Assembly: GCA_937919435.1 (NCBI GenBank)
Contig: CALFRR010000265.1
Span: 1 to 56,873, forward strand
Direction: 5' to 3'
Source: an uncultured Alphaproteobacteria bacterium
GTDB lineage: Bacteria > Pseudomonadota > Alphaproteobacteria > Rhizobiales > Ancalomicrobiaceae
DNA length: 56,873 nucleotides
In this document: one piece after another, positions 34,450 through 43,000 of the stretch
How the letters are laid out: the number at the start of each line of letters is the position of its first letter
How positions within the stretch are numbered: the stretch's first letter is position 1
Program-made: the position numbers and the translations under genes
Notes under the pieces: model-generated
What the model was told of the DNA's origin: nothing
The model's input: only the letters and a program-made list of their open reading frames with translations
Databases searched by the model: none

Positions 34450-35004
34450 TCAATTCGACGGCGGAACGCGACGACGGAGGGTGACGAAAGCGAAGTCGGC
34501 TTCGTCTTTCGCGCCGCGCACGCCCGGGATCCGACGGATCTCTTCCCAGACCTCCGGCGCCGGCTCCGGCAGCAGCACCGCGCCCTCGATCGGCGGTTCG
34601 AGCGCCACTTCGGTCAACTCGATCCGATCGGCGAGCGGCAGTGCGAGCGCGTAGATCTCCGCCCCGCCGACCACCGCGACCGCACCGACCCCGCGTTCCC
34701 GGGCCACTCGGCGTCCCGCCGCCAGTGCCGCCTCCAGCGAACCGACCACCTCGACCCCGTCGAGGGCGAGATCGCGGTCGCGCGACACCACGATGGTGTG
34801 GCGTCCGGGCAGCGGCCGGCCGATCGAGGCATGGGTCCGGCGCCCCATGACGATCGGCAGCCCCATGGTCAGCGCCTTGAAATGGGCGAGGTCGGTCGGC
34901 AACCGCCACGGCAGACCGCCGTCCCGGCCGATCACCCGATTGCCGGCGGCGGCCACCACCACCACGATCTCGACGTCGCTCGATCCGGGTTCGGCCATGG
35001 TCAT
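34450..35004 (-). CDS. folA: Dihydrofolate reductase
   Basis: A 184-residue DHFR. It has 'AAAGNRVIGRDGGLPWRLPTDL' split around the catalytic Asp in 'LPTDLAHFK', 'GLPIVMGRRTHASIGRPLPGR' for NADPH binding, and 'VVGGAEIYALALPLADRIELTEV'. It regenerates tetrahydrofolate used by thymidylate synthase two genes upstream. The ATG at 35004 overlaps the preceding acetyltransferase stop by 4 bases; a second ATG two codons on is possible. The N-terminus is ~8 residues longer than in E. coli. Confidence 0.95.
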   Translation of the reverse strand: MTMAEPGSSDVEIVVVVAAAGNRVIGRDGGLPWRLPTDLAHFKALTMGLPIVMGRRTHASIGRPLPGRHTIVVSRDRDLALDGVEVVGSLEAALAAGRRVARERGVGAVAVVGGAEIYALALPLADRIELTEVALEPPIEGAVLLPEPAPEVWEEIRRIPGVRGAKDEADFAFVTLRRRVPPSN

Positions 35005-35546
35005 GCCTCGTCGTGAGCGGCGGCGTCGCCGAACGGCGACAGCCCCCGCGGCGGCTCCTGACGGGGACGCCCCTCGGCGAGTTCGACGAGCGCGTCGCCG
35101 GTCACCCGGAACACCGTCCATTCGTCCATCGGGATCGATCCGAGCGATTCGTAGAAGGCGATCGACGGCTTGTTCCAGTCGAGTACCCACCATTCGAAGC
35201 GGCCGAGACCCTCGTCGACGCAGCGCTTGGCGAGATGCCGGAGCAGCGCCTTGCCGATCCCCTTGCCCTGATGCTCTGGCTCGACGAACAGGTCCTCGAG
35301 ATAGATCCCGTGGCGTCCGCGGAAGGTCGAGAAATTGTAGAACCACAGGGCGAAGCCCACCGGCACTCCGTCGAGTTCGGCGAACTCGCAGTAGACCCGT
35401 GGGTTCGGCCCGAACAGCGCCACGTCGAAACTCTCCGCCGTCGCTTCGACCTCGTGGTCGAGCTTCTCGTAGACGGCGAGCTTCTCGACGAAGGCGAGGA
35501 CGAGGCCGGCCTCCCCCGGCCGGGCGCGACGGATGGCGAGGTTCAT
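35001..35546 (-). CDS. GNAT-family N-acetyltransferase (spermidine/diamine acetyltransferase-like)
   Basis: A 181-residue GNAT protein closest in pattern to SSAT-like enzymes: 'IRRARPGEAGLVLAFVEKLA', 'WFYNFSTFRGRHGIYLEDLFV', acetyl-CoA loop 'PEHQGKGIGKALL', and 'EWWVLDWNKPSIAFYESLG'. The 'STFRGRxGIYLEDLFV' segment is typical of the polyamine/thialysine acetyltransferase group. It lies between thyA and folA and overlaps folA, a conserved placement in Rhizobiales, though its link to folate metabolism is unknown. The last ~20 residues are extra to the domain. Confidence 0.88.
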   Translation of the reverse strand: MNLAIRRARPGEAGLVLAFVEKLAVYEKLDHEVEATAESFDVALFGPNPRVYCEFAELDGVPVGFALWFYNFSTFRGRHGIYLEDLFVEPEHQGKGIGKALLRHLAKRCVDEGLGRFEWWVLDWNKPSIAFYESLGSIPMDEWTVFRVTGDALVELAEGRPRQEPPRGLSPFGDAAAHDEA

Positions 35547-35569
35547 GCGATCTCCTTCTCCTGCGGCGA

Positions 35570-36364
35570 TCACACCGCCACCGGGGCCTTGATGTGGGGA
35601 TGCGGGTCGTAACCGGTGAGCCGGAAGTCCTCGTAACGGAAGCCGAAGAGATCGGTGACGCCCTCGGCGAGTTCCATCTTCGGCAGCGGCCGTGGCTCGC
35701 GCGAGAGCTGCAGCTCCGCCTGCTCGAGGTGGTTCAGATAGAGATGCGCGTCGCCCAGCGTGTGGACGAACTCGCCCGGCTCCAACCCCGCCGCCCGCGC
35801 CATCATCAGGGTGAGCAGCGCATAGCTGGCGATGTTGAAGGGCACCCCGAGGAAGACGTCGGCCGAACGCTGATAGAGCTGGCAGGAGAGCCGTCCGTCG
35901 GCGACGAAGAACTGGAACAGGAGATGGCACGGCGGCAGCCGCATCTTCGGCACGTCGGCCGGGTTCCATGCCGAGACGATCAGCCGCCGGCTGTCCGGGG
36001 TGCGGCGGATGTCGTCGAGCACTTGTGCGATCTGGTCGATGGTGCCGCCGTCCGGACTCGGCCAGGCCCGCCACTGGTGGCCGTAGACCGGCCCGAGATC
36101 GCCGTTCTCGTCGGCCCATTCGTCCCAGATCGACACCCCGTTCGCCTTCAGATAGGCGATGTTGGTGTCGCCCTTCAGGAACCACAGGAGTTCGTGGACG
36201 ATCGACTTCAGATGCAGCTTCTTGGTGGTCAGGAGCGGAAAGCCCTCGGCGAGGTCGAAGCGCATCTGATGGCCGAACACCGCCCTGGTGCCGGTTCCCG
36301 TCCGATCGGTCTTGGTGACGCCCTCGGCGAGGATCCGTCGCATCAGATCGTGATAGGCGCGCAT
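35570..36364 (-). CDS. thyA: Thymidylate synthase ThyA
   Basis: A 264-residue protein, the same length as E. coli ThyA. The nucleophile is Cys146 in 'LPPCHLLFQFFV'. Other landmarks are 'RTGTGTRAVFGHQMRFDL', 'LKGDTNIAYL', 'QLYQRSADVFLGVPFNIASYALL' and the C-terminal 'PVAV'. It methylates dUMP using methylene-tetrahydrofolate and yields dihydrofolate for FolA. First gene of the leftward thyA-GNAT-folA operon, 23 bases before the GNAT gene. Confidence 0.97.
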   Translation of the reverse strand: MRAYHDLMRRILAEGVTKTDRTGTGTRAVFGHQMRFDLAEGFPLLTTKKLHLKSIVHELLWFLKGDTNIAYLKANGVSIWDEWADENGDLGPVYGHQWRAWPSPDGGTIDQIAQVLDDIRRTPDSRRLIVSAWNPADVPKMRLPPCHLLFQFFVADGRLSCQLYQRSADVFLGVPFNIASYALLTLMMARAAGLEPGEFVHTLGDAHLYLNHLEQAELQLSREPRPLPKMELAEGVTDLFGFRYEDFRLTGYDPHPHIKAPVAV

Positions 36365-36554
36365 CGGGAGTCCTCTTCCTTCGGCATCGAGTCGGGCGGG
36401 CCGGCCCGCATGCCACATTCGCCCGACGCGGCGCAATCGGCAATGCCGCGCGGTGCAGGGCTCGGTTTCTCGGCTCGGCGCGGCGCCGCGCCCACAACTC
36501 GCCGCCTTTGCCCGCGAGGGTCCCCCGATCGTTCCGCCGACCCGGGGAGTTCCC

Positions 36555-36941
36555 ATGCCGATCGCCCACGTCGCCCTCTGGACCGCCGACCTCGACGCCG
36601 CCGCCGCCTTCTGGACCCGCCACTTCGCGGCCGTGGTCGGCGACGAATACGTCAGCCGCAACCGCGAGGGCTTCCGCTCCCGCTTCGTCCGCTTCGCCGA
36701 GGGTCCGGCGATCGAGCTGATGACCGGCCCCTGGCTCGACGGCGCGCCGGCCGATCCGGGCGAACGGATCGGCTGGACGCATCTGGCGGTTTCGCTCGGC
36801 TCGGAAGCCGCGGTCGACGCCGCCGCCGCCCGCCTCGCCGCCGAGGGTGCCCTGGTCTCGCCGCCGCGACACACCGGCGACGGCTACTACGAGGCGGTCG
36901 CCCGCACCCCCGAGGGGGCGCTGGTCGAGATCACCGCCTGA
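36555..36941 (+). CDS. VOC (glyoxalase/bleomycin-resistance) superfamily protein
   Basis: A 128-residue single-domain VOC protein: 'IAHVALWTADLDAAAAFW' with the first metal-binding His, 'FAEGPAIELMTGP', 'GWTHLAVSLGS' with the second His, and terminal 'PEGALVEIT' with the metal-binding Glu. All ligands of a lactoylglutathione-lyase-like metal site seem present, but the substrate cannot be predicted. It is divergent from thyA and convergent with the LysR gene. Confidence 0.85.
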   Translation: MPIAHVALWTADLDAAAAFWTRHFAAVVGDEYVSRNREGFRSRFVRFAEGPAIELMTGPWLDGAPADPGERIGWTHLAVSLGSEAAVDAAAARLAAEGALVSPPRHTGDGYYEAVARTPEGALVEITA

Positions 36942-36954
36942 GACCGCCCGGGCG

Positions 36955-37890
36955 TCACTCCGCCGCGATCCGTTCGACCGCCTCGACCGCTTCGCTGCGG
37001 AAGCTCGCCACGATGTGCTCGGCGAGCGCCTCGACCGCCGGCCCGACCGCCCGCGGCGCCCGGACCATCTGGATCTCGTAGTGGCCGATCACCGGCAGCA
37101 GTCGCTCGTCGATCGGCACCAGCTCACCTTCGATGACGCTCTTCGGCACCGGCGCCACCGCCAGATCGGCGAGCACCGCCGCCACCTGACCGACGTAGTG
37201 CTGGCTCGAATAGGCCACCCGATAGGCGATCCCCGCCCGATCGAGCACCTCCAGCGCCTTCGACCGCCACGAGCAGGTCGGACCGCTGACCGCCAGCGGC
37301 AGCGGCCGCCGGGTATGCGCCTCGCCCCAGCGCGCCCCCACCCAGACCAGTTGTTCGCGATGGACGATCGTTCCGGTGATCGGCGCGGCGCAGCCGAGCC
37401 CGGCCGAGACCAGCGCGATGTCGATCATCCCCAGGTCGAGCCGGCCGAGCAGCTCGGTCGACGACCGGCAGTCGACGTCGACCTGGACGTTCGGATGGGT
37501 GGCGGCGAACCGCGCCAGGATCTGCGGCAGGAAGCGGGTCGCATAGTCGTCGGGCGTGCCGACCCGGACGACGCCCGCCGTGTCGGCGCAGCGGAACCGG
37601 GCGAGCGCCTCGTCGTTGAGCCGCAGGATCCGCCGGGCATAGCCGAGCAGGTCGTCGCCGGCCTCGGTGAAGGCGACGTTGCGCCCGTCCTTGGCGAACA
37701 ACGGCCGACCGACGATCTCCTCGAGCCGCTTCATCTGCATCGACACCGCCGACGGCGTACGGAACACCGCCTGCGCCGCCCGGGTGAACGAGCCGGTCCG
37801 ATGGACCGCCATCAGGGTCTTCAGGAGATCGATCTCGAGCAGGCCCTGGCCGTCGCCGAGCCCCTCGCATCCGGCTTCGCGATCACTCAC
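36955..37890 (-). CDS. LysR-family transcriptional regulator
   Basis: A 311-residue LTTR starting at a GTG. An N-terminal extension of ~17 residues precedes the helix-turn-helix ('TGSFTRAAQAVFRTPSAVSM', about residues 32-51). The effector domain follows from ~95 ('VVRVGTPDDYATRFLPQIL'). 'FLPQILARFAATHPNVQVDV' with 'CSWRSKALEVLDRAG' fits the PBP2 subgroup often found next to DUF1127 genes in alphaproteobacteria. It is divergent from a DUF1127-like gene 168 bases away. The shared AT-rich gap contains ATTGATCAAT (37946-37955), a plausible regulator site. Confidence 0.9.
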   Translation of the reverse strand: MSDREAGCEGLGDGQGLLEIDLLKTLMAVHRTGSFTRAAQAVFRTPSAVSMQMKRLEEIVGRPLFAKDGRNVAFTEAGDDLLGYARRILRLNDEALARFRCADTAGVVRVGTPDDYATRFLPQILARFAATHPNVQVDVDCRSSTELLGRLDLGMIDIALVSAGLGCAAPITGTIVHREQLVWVGARWGEAHTRRPLPLAVSGPTCSWRSKALEVLDRAGIAYRVAYSSQHYVGQVAAVLADLAVAPVPKSVIEGELVPIDERLLPVIGHYEIQMVRAPRAVGPAVEALAEHIVASFRSEAVEAVERIAAE

Positions 37891-38058
37891 CTCGGCGCCC
37901 TCCGCGTCAGAATTTCTGATCGTTACGATTAATCCTTTTCGTTTGATTGATCAATGGGGCGATGCGAAGCTCCTCGCATCGGGTCTCGTCCCGCTCTTCC
38001 ACCACCCCATCGGTCTTGCCCCGCGCCGCTCACCGGAGCGCGACGGAGGAGGTGCACC

Positions 38059-38304
38059 ATGCGCGAAGCCGCCCTCGAGATCGCCCGGATCGGCGATCCC
38101 TACCAGTCTTCCGCCGTCGAGCGGATGCTCCGCCGCCTCCGGGCCGCCGTCGGCCGGGCCCTGCGGTCGCTCCGCCGGTCGCCGGCGTCGACGCCGATCG
38201 ACCCGCACGACCCCCGGCTGCTCGCCGATCTGGGCCTGCGCCCCGGCGATCTTCCGGACGCCGACACGGCCGCGCGCGCCGAGGAACGCTGGCGGCGCGT
38301 ATGA
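38059..38304 (+). CDS. DUF1127-like small basic protein
   Basis: An 81-residue Arg-rich protein with an excellent ribosome-binding site (GGAGGAGG). The C-terminal 'DPHDPRLLADLGLRPGDLP' matches the DUF1127 pattern (L.D..L.DIGL.R.D), preceded by an Arg-rich helix. DUF1127 proteins in alphaproteobacteria affect RNA turnover and phosphate or carbon metabolism. Divergent transcription from the LysR gene suggests it is that regulator's target. The extended N-terminus (~35 residues) is longer than in minimal DUF1127 proteins. Confidence 0.7.
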   Translation: MREAALEIARIGDPYQSSAVERMLRRLRAAVGRALRSLRRSPASTPIDPHDPRLLADLGLRPGDLPDADTAARAEERWRRV

Positions 38305-38331
38305 TCGACGAAGCATGAACGCCGGGGGGTC

Positions 38332-38360
38332 TTTTCGCCGGCGTTCGGCTCGCCTATATT
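38332..38360 (+). promoter_or_regulatory. Probable ssrA promoter
   Basis: TATATT (38355-38360) lies just upstream of the acceptor half of the tmRNA, with TTTTCG (38332-38337) 17 bases before it. The -10 is good and the -35 weak. Confidence 0.45.
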
Positions 38361-38365
38361 GGGAA

Positions 38366-38640
38366 TGCCGTCGCGAGACGGCTATGGCGATAAACGAGCG
38401 GTTCAATAAGCCTTTCGGACCCGGGGGCAGTACCCGGCGCCTCCACCCGAGCCCATCCGGACCATCAGGTTCCGTGTGGGTTCCGGCGGGGGCGAACCAG
38501 GATCGACGAGGGTCTAAACACCGTTTTTTTGCCCGGCATGATACCGCCGTTATCGGGTCGAATATAGTTGCCAACGACAACTATGCTCCGGTTGCAGTGG
38601 CCGCGTGAGCGGTTTCTGACTCCGGTTTCAAGTCCTGACG
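38366..38640 (+). ncRNA. ssrA: tmRNA, circularly permuted two-piece form
   Basis: The gene is permuted as in other alphaproteobacteria. The acceptor half comes first, with T-arm 'CCGGGGGCAGTACCCGG' and acceptor strand CGCCTCC (38438-38444) followed by ACC. A removed spacer follows (about 38449-38487). The coding half begins GGGGGCG (38488-38494), which pairs with the acceptor strand, then 'AACCAGGATCGACG'. The tag reading frame at 38570-38608 encodes ANDNYAPVAVAA and stops with TGA. The terminal A of CCA is not encoded. 5' and 3' ends are estimates. The tag ends in VAA, suited to ClpXP, and sspB lies 230 bases downstream. Nothing is recognised between 38641 and 38869. Confidence 0.93.
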
Positions 38641-38869
38641 TGTAGCAGCGGCAGGCGGGGTTCGGAGGTACCTGGCAACAGAAACCTCCACTTCCGCTCC
38701 CTCGGGCGCGGCCTCGGCCGTCTTCCGAAGTCCGAACGTCCGCCGGTCGGAGCGCATCGAGAAGCGGGAGGAACCCGGACGGCCCGGCCCGACCGATCTT
38801 TCGACCGCCGAAGCCCGCTCTCGCCGACGGCCCCTTTCCAGCCCGACCGACTCCCTGACCGAGAAACGC

Positions 38870-39424
38870 ATGGCCCACGATCTGATCCGCTACGACGTAC
38901 TGGTCCAGGACGCTCTGCGTGGTGTCGTGCGCAAGGTGCTCGGCGAGGTGCAGAAGACCGGCCTGCCGGGCGAGCATCACTTCTACGTCTCCTTCGACAC
39001 CGGACATCCCGGCGTGCGCATTTCCGGCCGTCTGCGCCAGCGCTACCCGACCGAGATGACGATCGTCCTCCAGCACCAGTACTGGGACCTCGAGGTCTCC
39101 GAGAGCTGGTTCGAGGTGACGCTCTCCTTCTCCGGCGTGTCCGAGAAGCTCCATGTCCCCTTCACCGCGGTGAAGGGCTTCGTCGATCCGTCGGTCGAGT
39201 TCGGCCTCCAGTTCGAGGTGCTGCACGAGAACGCCGGAGAGGCGCCGGCCGCCGACGTCGACGGGCCGCGGCTGGTGCCGGTCGAAGTGTCGACCATCCC
39301 GACGCCCCCCGCGGCGGTCCCGACGGCGGTCGAACCCGCCGAACCGGAAGCACCCGCCGCTCCCGAACCCGCTCCGGCGACCGCGACGGTTCTGTCGCTC
39401 GACAAGTTCCGCAAGAAGCCGTGA
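38870..39424 (+). CDS. sspB: SspB-like ClpXP adaptor (ssrA-tag binding)
   Basis: A 184-residue protein of the alphaproteobacterial SspB family. The folded domain (about 1-118) has 'LIRYDVLVQDALRGVVRKVL', 'HHFYVSFDTGHPGVRIS' and 'LHVPFTAVKGFVDPSVEF'. It is followed by a ~50-residue Ala/Pro/Glu linker and a C-terminal 'VLSLDKFRKKP' that matches the XB peptide docking on ClpX. It tethers ssrA-tagged proteins to ClpXP. Its position next to ssrA is notable. The downstream DUF4169 and ribbon-helix-helix genes are in the usual order. Confidence 0.93.
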   Translation: MAHDLIRYDVLVQDALRGVVRKVLGEVQKTGLPGEHHFYVSFDTGHPGVRISGRLRQRYPTEMTIVLQHQYWDLEVSESWFEVTLSFSGVSEKLHVPFTAVKGFVDPSVEFGLQFEVLHENAGEAPAADVDGPRLVPVEVSTIPTPPAAVPTAVEPAEPEAPAAPEPAPATATVLSLDKFRKKP

Positions 39425-39443
39425 CCGTGACGAGGGGCGTGCG

Positions 39444-39638
39444 ATGGTCGAGATCCTGAGCCTCTCCAGAGCCCGCAAGACCCGCGACCGCGCCGACAAG
39501 CGCAGGCTCGCCGAAGAGAATCGCGTTCGTTTCGGCCGCACCCGTTCCGAGCGAGAAGCGACCGAGAAGACCGAGGAAATCGCCGCCCGACGCCTCGAGG
39601 CCCATCGTTTGATGGGACCGGAAGGCGACGACACCTGA
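39444..39638 (+). CDS. DUF4169 family small protein
   Basis: A 64-residue, highly charged protein: 'ILSLSRARKTRDRADKRRL' then 'NRVRFGRTRSEREATE'. The pattern fits DUF4169, found almost only in alphaproteobacteria and usually between sspB and a ribbon-helix-helix gene, as here. It lies 19 bases after sspB and is probably co-transcribed. Function unknown. An imperfect GGCCGG hairpin follows the stop. Confidence 0.85.
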   Translation: MVEILSLSRARKTRDRADKRRLAEENRVRFGRTRSEREATEKTEEIAARRLEAHRLMGPEGDDT

Positions 39639-39762
39639 TTTTCGGCCGGCTGGGAACCGGCCGTTCCGAGGCAGTGGGACACGCGGCGAGACGGTCCATC
39701 CGATTTTCATGGGCAGGTCTGCGCCGCCGTCCCCGCCGAGGATGGGAGGAGCGACGCAACCG

Positions 39763-39981
39763 ATGGAAAAGCGTTCGATGACGATCGCCGGACACCGCAC
39801 CTCGGTCGCACTCGAGCCGGAGTTCTGGCGCGCGCTGGAAATCCTCGCCGCCGCCCGAGGGCGCCCGCTCGCCGCGATGGTGGCGGAGATCGACGGTGCC
39901 CGTTCGCCCGAGCGCAATCTCGCCTCGGCCATCCGCGTCGCCGTTCTGACCGCCGTGTCCGCCGCCCACACGCCGATCTGA
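39763..39981 (+). CDS. Ribbon-helix-helix domain protein (RHH_4)
   Basis: A 72-residue protein with 'HRTSVALEPEFWRALEILAAARGRPLAAMV' in its centre (shown in part), a clear RHH fold: basic strand followed by two helices. RHH_4 proteins act as small DNA-binding regulators. It is third in the sspB-DUF4169-RHH cluster. The ATG at 39763 has GGGAGGAG upstream; an in-frame ATG at 39709 would add 18 residues of weak coding character. Confidence 0.82.
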   Translation: MEKRSMTIAGHRTSVALEPEFWRALEILAAARGRPLAAMVAEIDGARSPERNLASAIRVAVLTAVSAAHTPI

Positions 39982-40090
39982 CCCCCCGTCGATCCGTCGG
40001 CGCGACGAGACGCCGTCCGAAGGGACGGTGATCGCGGCCCCGCGCGTCGATCCGGCCGACGACGACCGCCGCATCCGCCGTCGAAGACGA

Positions 40091-43000
40091 TCAGGGGGCC
40101 GGCGCTCCACTCGGCGGCAGGATGGTCATCGGGGCCGCACCCGACGGCGGCGCGCCGCTGCCGAGGACCGGCGGCGCCGGAGCGATCACGATCGGCGGCG
40201 GCAATGGCGGCGGAGCGATGCCCCCACCGGCGCCGACGGCGGGTCCGGGCGCAGCCGGTCCCGTCGGGATCGGAGCGGCCGGCACCGCGGGCCGCCGTGC
40301 GTCCTCCTCGGCGCGACGCTGGGGATCTGCCTCCGACGCCTTCTTCGCGTCCTGGGCCCGGCGGGCCGCCTCGCTCGCCTCCTGGGCGCGCCGTGCCGCC
40401 TCGACCGCCTCCTGGGCCCGTCTGGCGGCCTCGGCCTCCTGGGCACGCTTCGCCGCTTCGGCCTCCTGTGCCTTCTTCGCCGCCTCCTGCTCGCGGTGGA
40501 TCTCCTCCAACCGGCGGCGTTCGCGGGCGAAACGCTGACGCTCCATGATGTCCTGTTGCAGCGTCTCGACCCGGTCGATCTCCTTCTCGAACGAGCGCAG
40601 CGTCAGCCACGCCTCGAGCGGTCGCGTGTCGAACTCGACCCGAGGCCGGTCGATCGGACCGCGGATGCCGATCCCGACCGACGGCGTCGCCTTGGAGATG
40701 ACCGTCCGGACCGCTTCCACCGCCTGGCCGGTCGGCTCCATCGTCCAATCGGAATCGATCGTCGATCCCGCCAGATCGACCGCCGCCCGTCCGGTGATCC
40801 GGGCATTCGGCGTCTCGACGATCACCCGGCCGCTGCGCGCCACGCCGGCCTCGATGGTGAACGGCGTCTCCGCCAGATCGATCGCCGTCCGGCTCGCCGC
40901 CATCCGCGCGGAGAACACCCGTCCGGTCTCGCCCGGTGTGGTCGCGGCGCCCGAATCGGCGGCGACCGCCGTCGCCGCCATCGCATCGATGCCGAAGCCG
41001 TCGACGCCGACCCCATCGAGCCGCAGCCGCCCCTGCCCGGCGAGCCCGGCGACCATCGCCGCCACCGAGCGGCCGGTGGTGGCGACCGTCGCGTCGCCGC
41101 CGATCCGACCGGTCGCCACCGGCCGCCCGCCGACCCGCCAACCGAGCTGCTCGAGGCTCGCTCCTGCGAGCGCCCCACGTCCGTCCAGTCGGATGCCGGC
41201 CTTCGGGTCGCGATCGACGGTGATCTCGCCGTCGAGCCGCCCGCCGGCGAGCCCGGCCCGGATCTCGCCGAGCCGCAGCCGCCCGCCGCGTGCCTCCAGT
41301 CTGAGCGCGAGCCGGTCGAGCGTCGACGCCGCGCCGAGCCCCGCCCGCTCGACCGAGAGCCCCAGATCGAGATCGGTGACCCCGGCGAACACCGGATCGC
41401 CGAGCGCCACATCCGACCAGCCCGCCGTCGTCGCCGACGTCGCCCCCTCGCCGAGGGCGAGCCCGGCGAGCGTCTCGACGTCCAGCCGGTCGACCTCGAT
41501 CGTCCCGGCGACCGTCGCCGGCCGTGGCCCGAGATCGAGCGTGCCGCCGGCCCGGATCCGCGACCCGTCGACCGTTCCCACGATCTCCGACAGATCGAGC
41601 CGCGGCCAGGTGCCGGCCACCGACGCCTTCAGATCCACCGGCAGGCGCCGTTCGATCGCCACCATCGGTCGCCCGATCAGCGCCGCCAACGTGGTGGCGT
41701 CCGGCGAGGCGACCGCCAGCCGGCCGGCCCGGATGGTGGTTCCCTCGGGGCCGACGCCGAGCCGCCCCGACGCCGCGATCCGCCCGCCGCCGAGCGTCGC
41801 CGTGGCGTCGACCGCCACACCGTCCGCCGCCGCGGTCCCTTCCGCCTTCAGCGACACCGCGACCGGTCCCTTGGCGGTCAGCGGTCCGAGCACTCGGGCG
41901 AGCGCGCCGGTCGGCGCCGCTCCGTCGAGCCGGCCCTCGAACCGGATCTTCGCCCGCGCCGGATCGTCGATCCGTCCGATCCAACGGCCGTCGATCGCCA
42001 GATCGGCACCCGCCGCCCTGCCCTGCGCGGTGAAGCCGAGATCGCTCGCCTCCTTGCCGGTCGCCCGGCCGGAGAGTTTCAGCCGCACGTCGAGCGGCCC
42101 GGCGAACACCGCGGCGGCGGCCGCGCGCTCGACCGACGCCGGTTCGGCGAGAAGACCGCCGATCGCCCGGATCGCGGCTTCCGGCCGCGGCGCGACGATC
42201 GCCAGATCGATCGTCCCGTCCGGCACGGTGGTCGGCCGGTCGATCCGGCCGGAGCCTTCGATCTTCGCGCCGGCGAGATCGGCGATCGTCAGTTTCTCGA
42301 TCGACAGGGTCTCGTCGGAGATCTTCGCCCGGACCGCCACGGTGCGGGCGGCGATGCCGCCGACCACCATGGTTCCCGCGTCGAGATCGAGCGCCAGTGC
42401 CGACGGCCGCGCGTCGCCGTCGAACACCGCCCGCCCGAGCCGCGCCAACTGGTCGAACTCCAGCCGCTCGGCGCTCGCCGCCACGTCGAGCCCGCGATCG
42501 CGCCGCCAGTCGAAGCGGCCGCGCGCCTTGGCGGTGCCGACGGCGAACGACAGATTCTCGCCGATCACCCGATCCGCCGAGGCCGAGACCTCGCCGGCCA
42601 GGGTCGTCGTGTCGAACCGCTCGCCGGCGACCGGCCGACCGCGCCACCACGCCGCGGTCAGTGCCGGTTGGTCGGCGGCGAGGTCCGCCCGCCCTTCGAA
42701 ACGGAGAGCGGGGCCGGCCGGAATCCGACCGGCGAGGGAGAGCCGCGCCCGCCCCGGCATCCGCGCCTCGAAACGCTCGACCGTCAGCCCGCCCGGACCG
42801 CTGGAGACCGCCGCCGAGACGTCCTGGACGACGCCGCCGCCGACCACCAGTCCGGCGAGATCGACCGAGAGCCGACCGCTGCCCAGCCCCTCGCCGGCCC
42901 GCCCGAGCCCATCGACCAGAGCGCCGACCGTCTCCGCCGGTGTCGGCCGGGAGCGTTCGTCGTCCGCTGCGGCGAGACGGTCGAGATCGACCTGCCGCGC

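Noticed and set aside
38318..38608. Protein-coding frame that ends in ANDNYAPVAVAA
   Set aside because: The end is the tmRNA tag; upstream residues come from the acceptor half and spacer of ssrA. It is an RNA gene, not a 97-residue protein.
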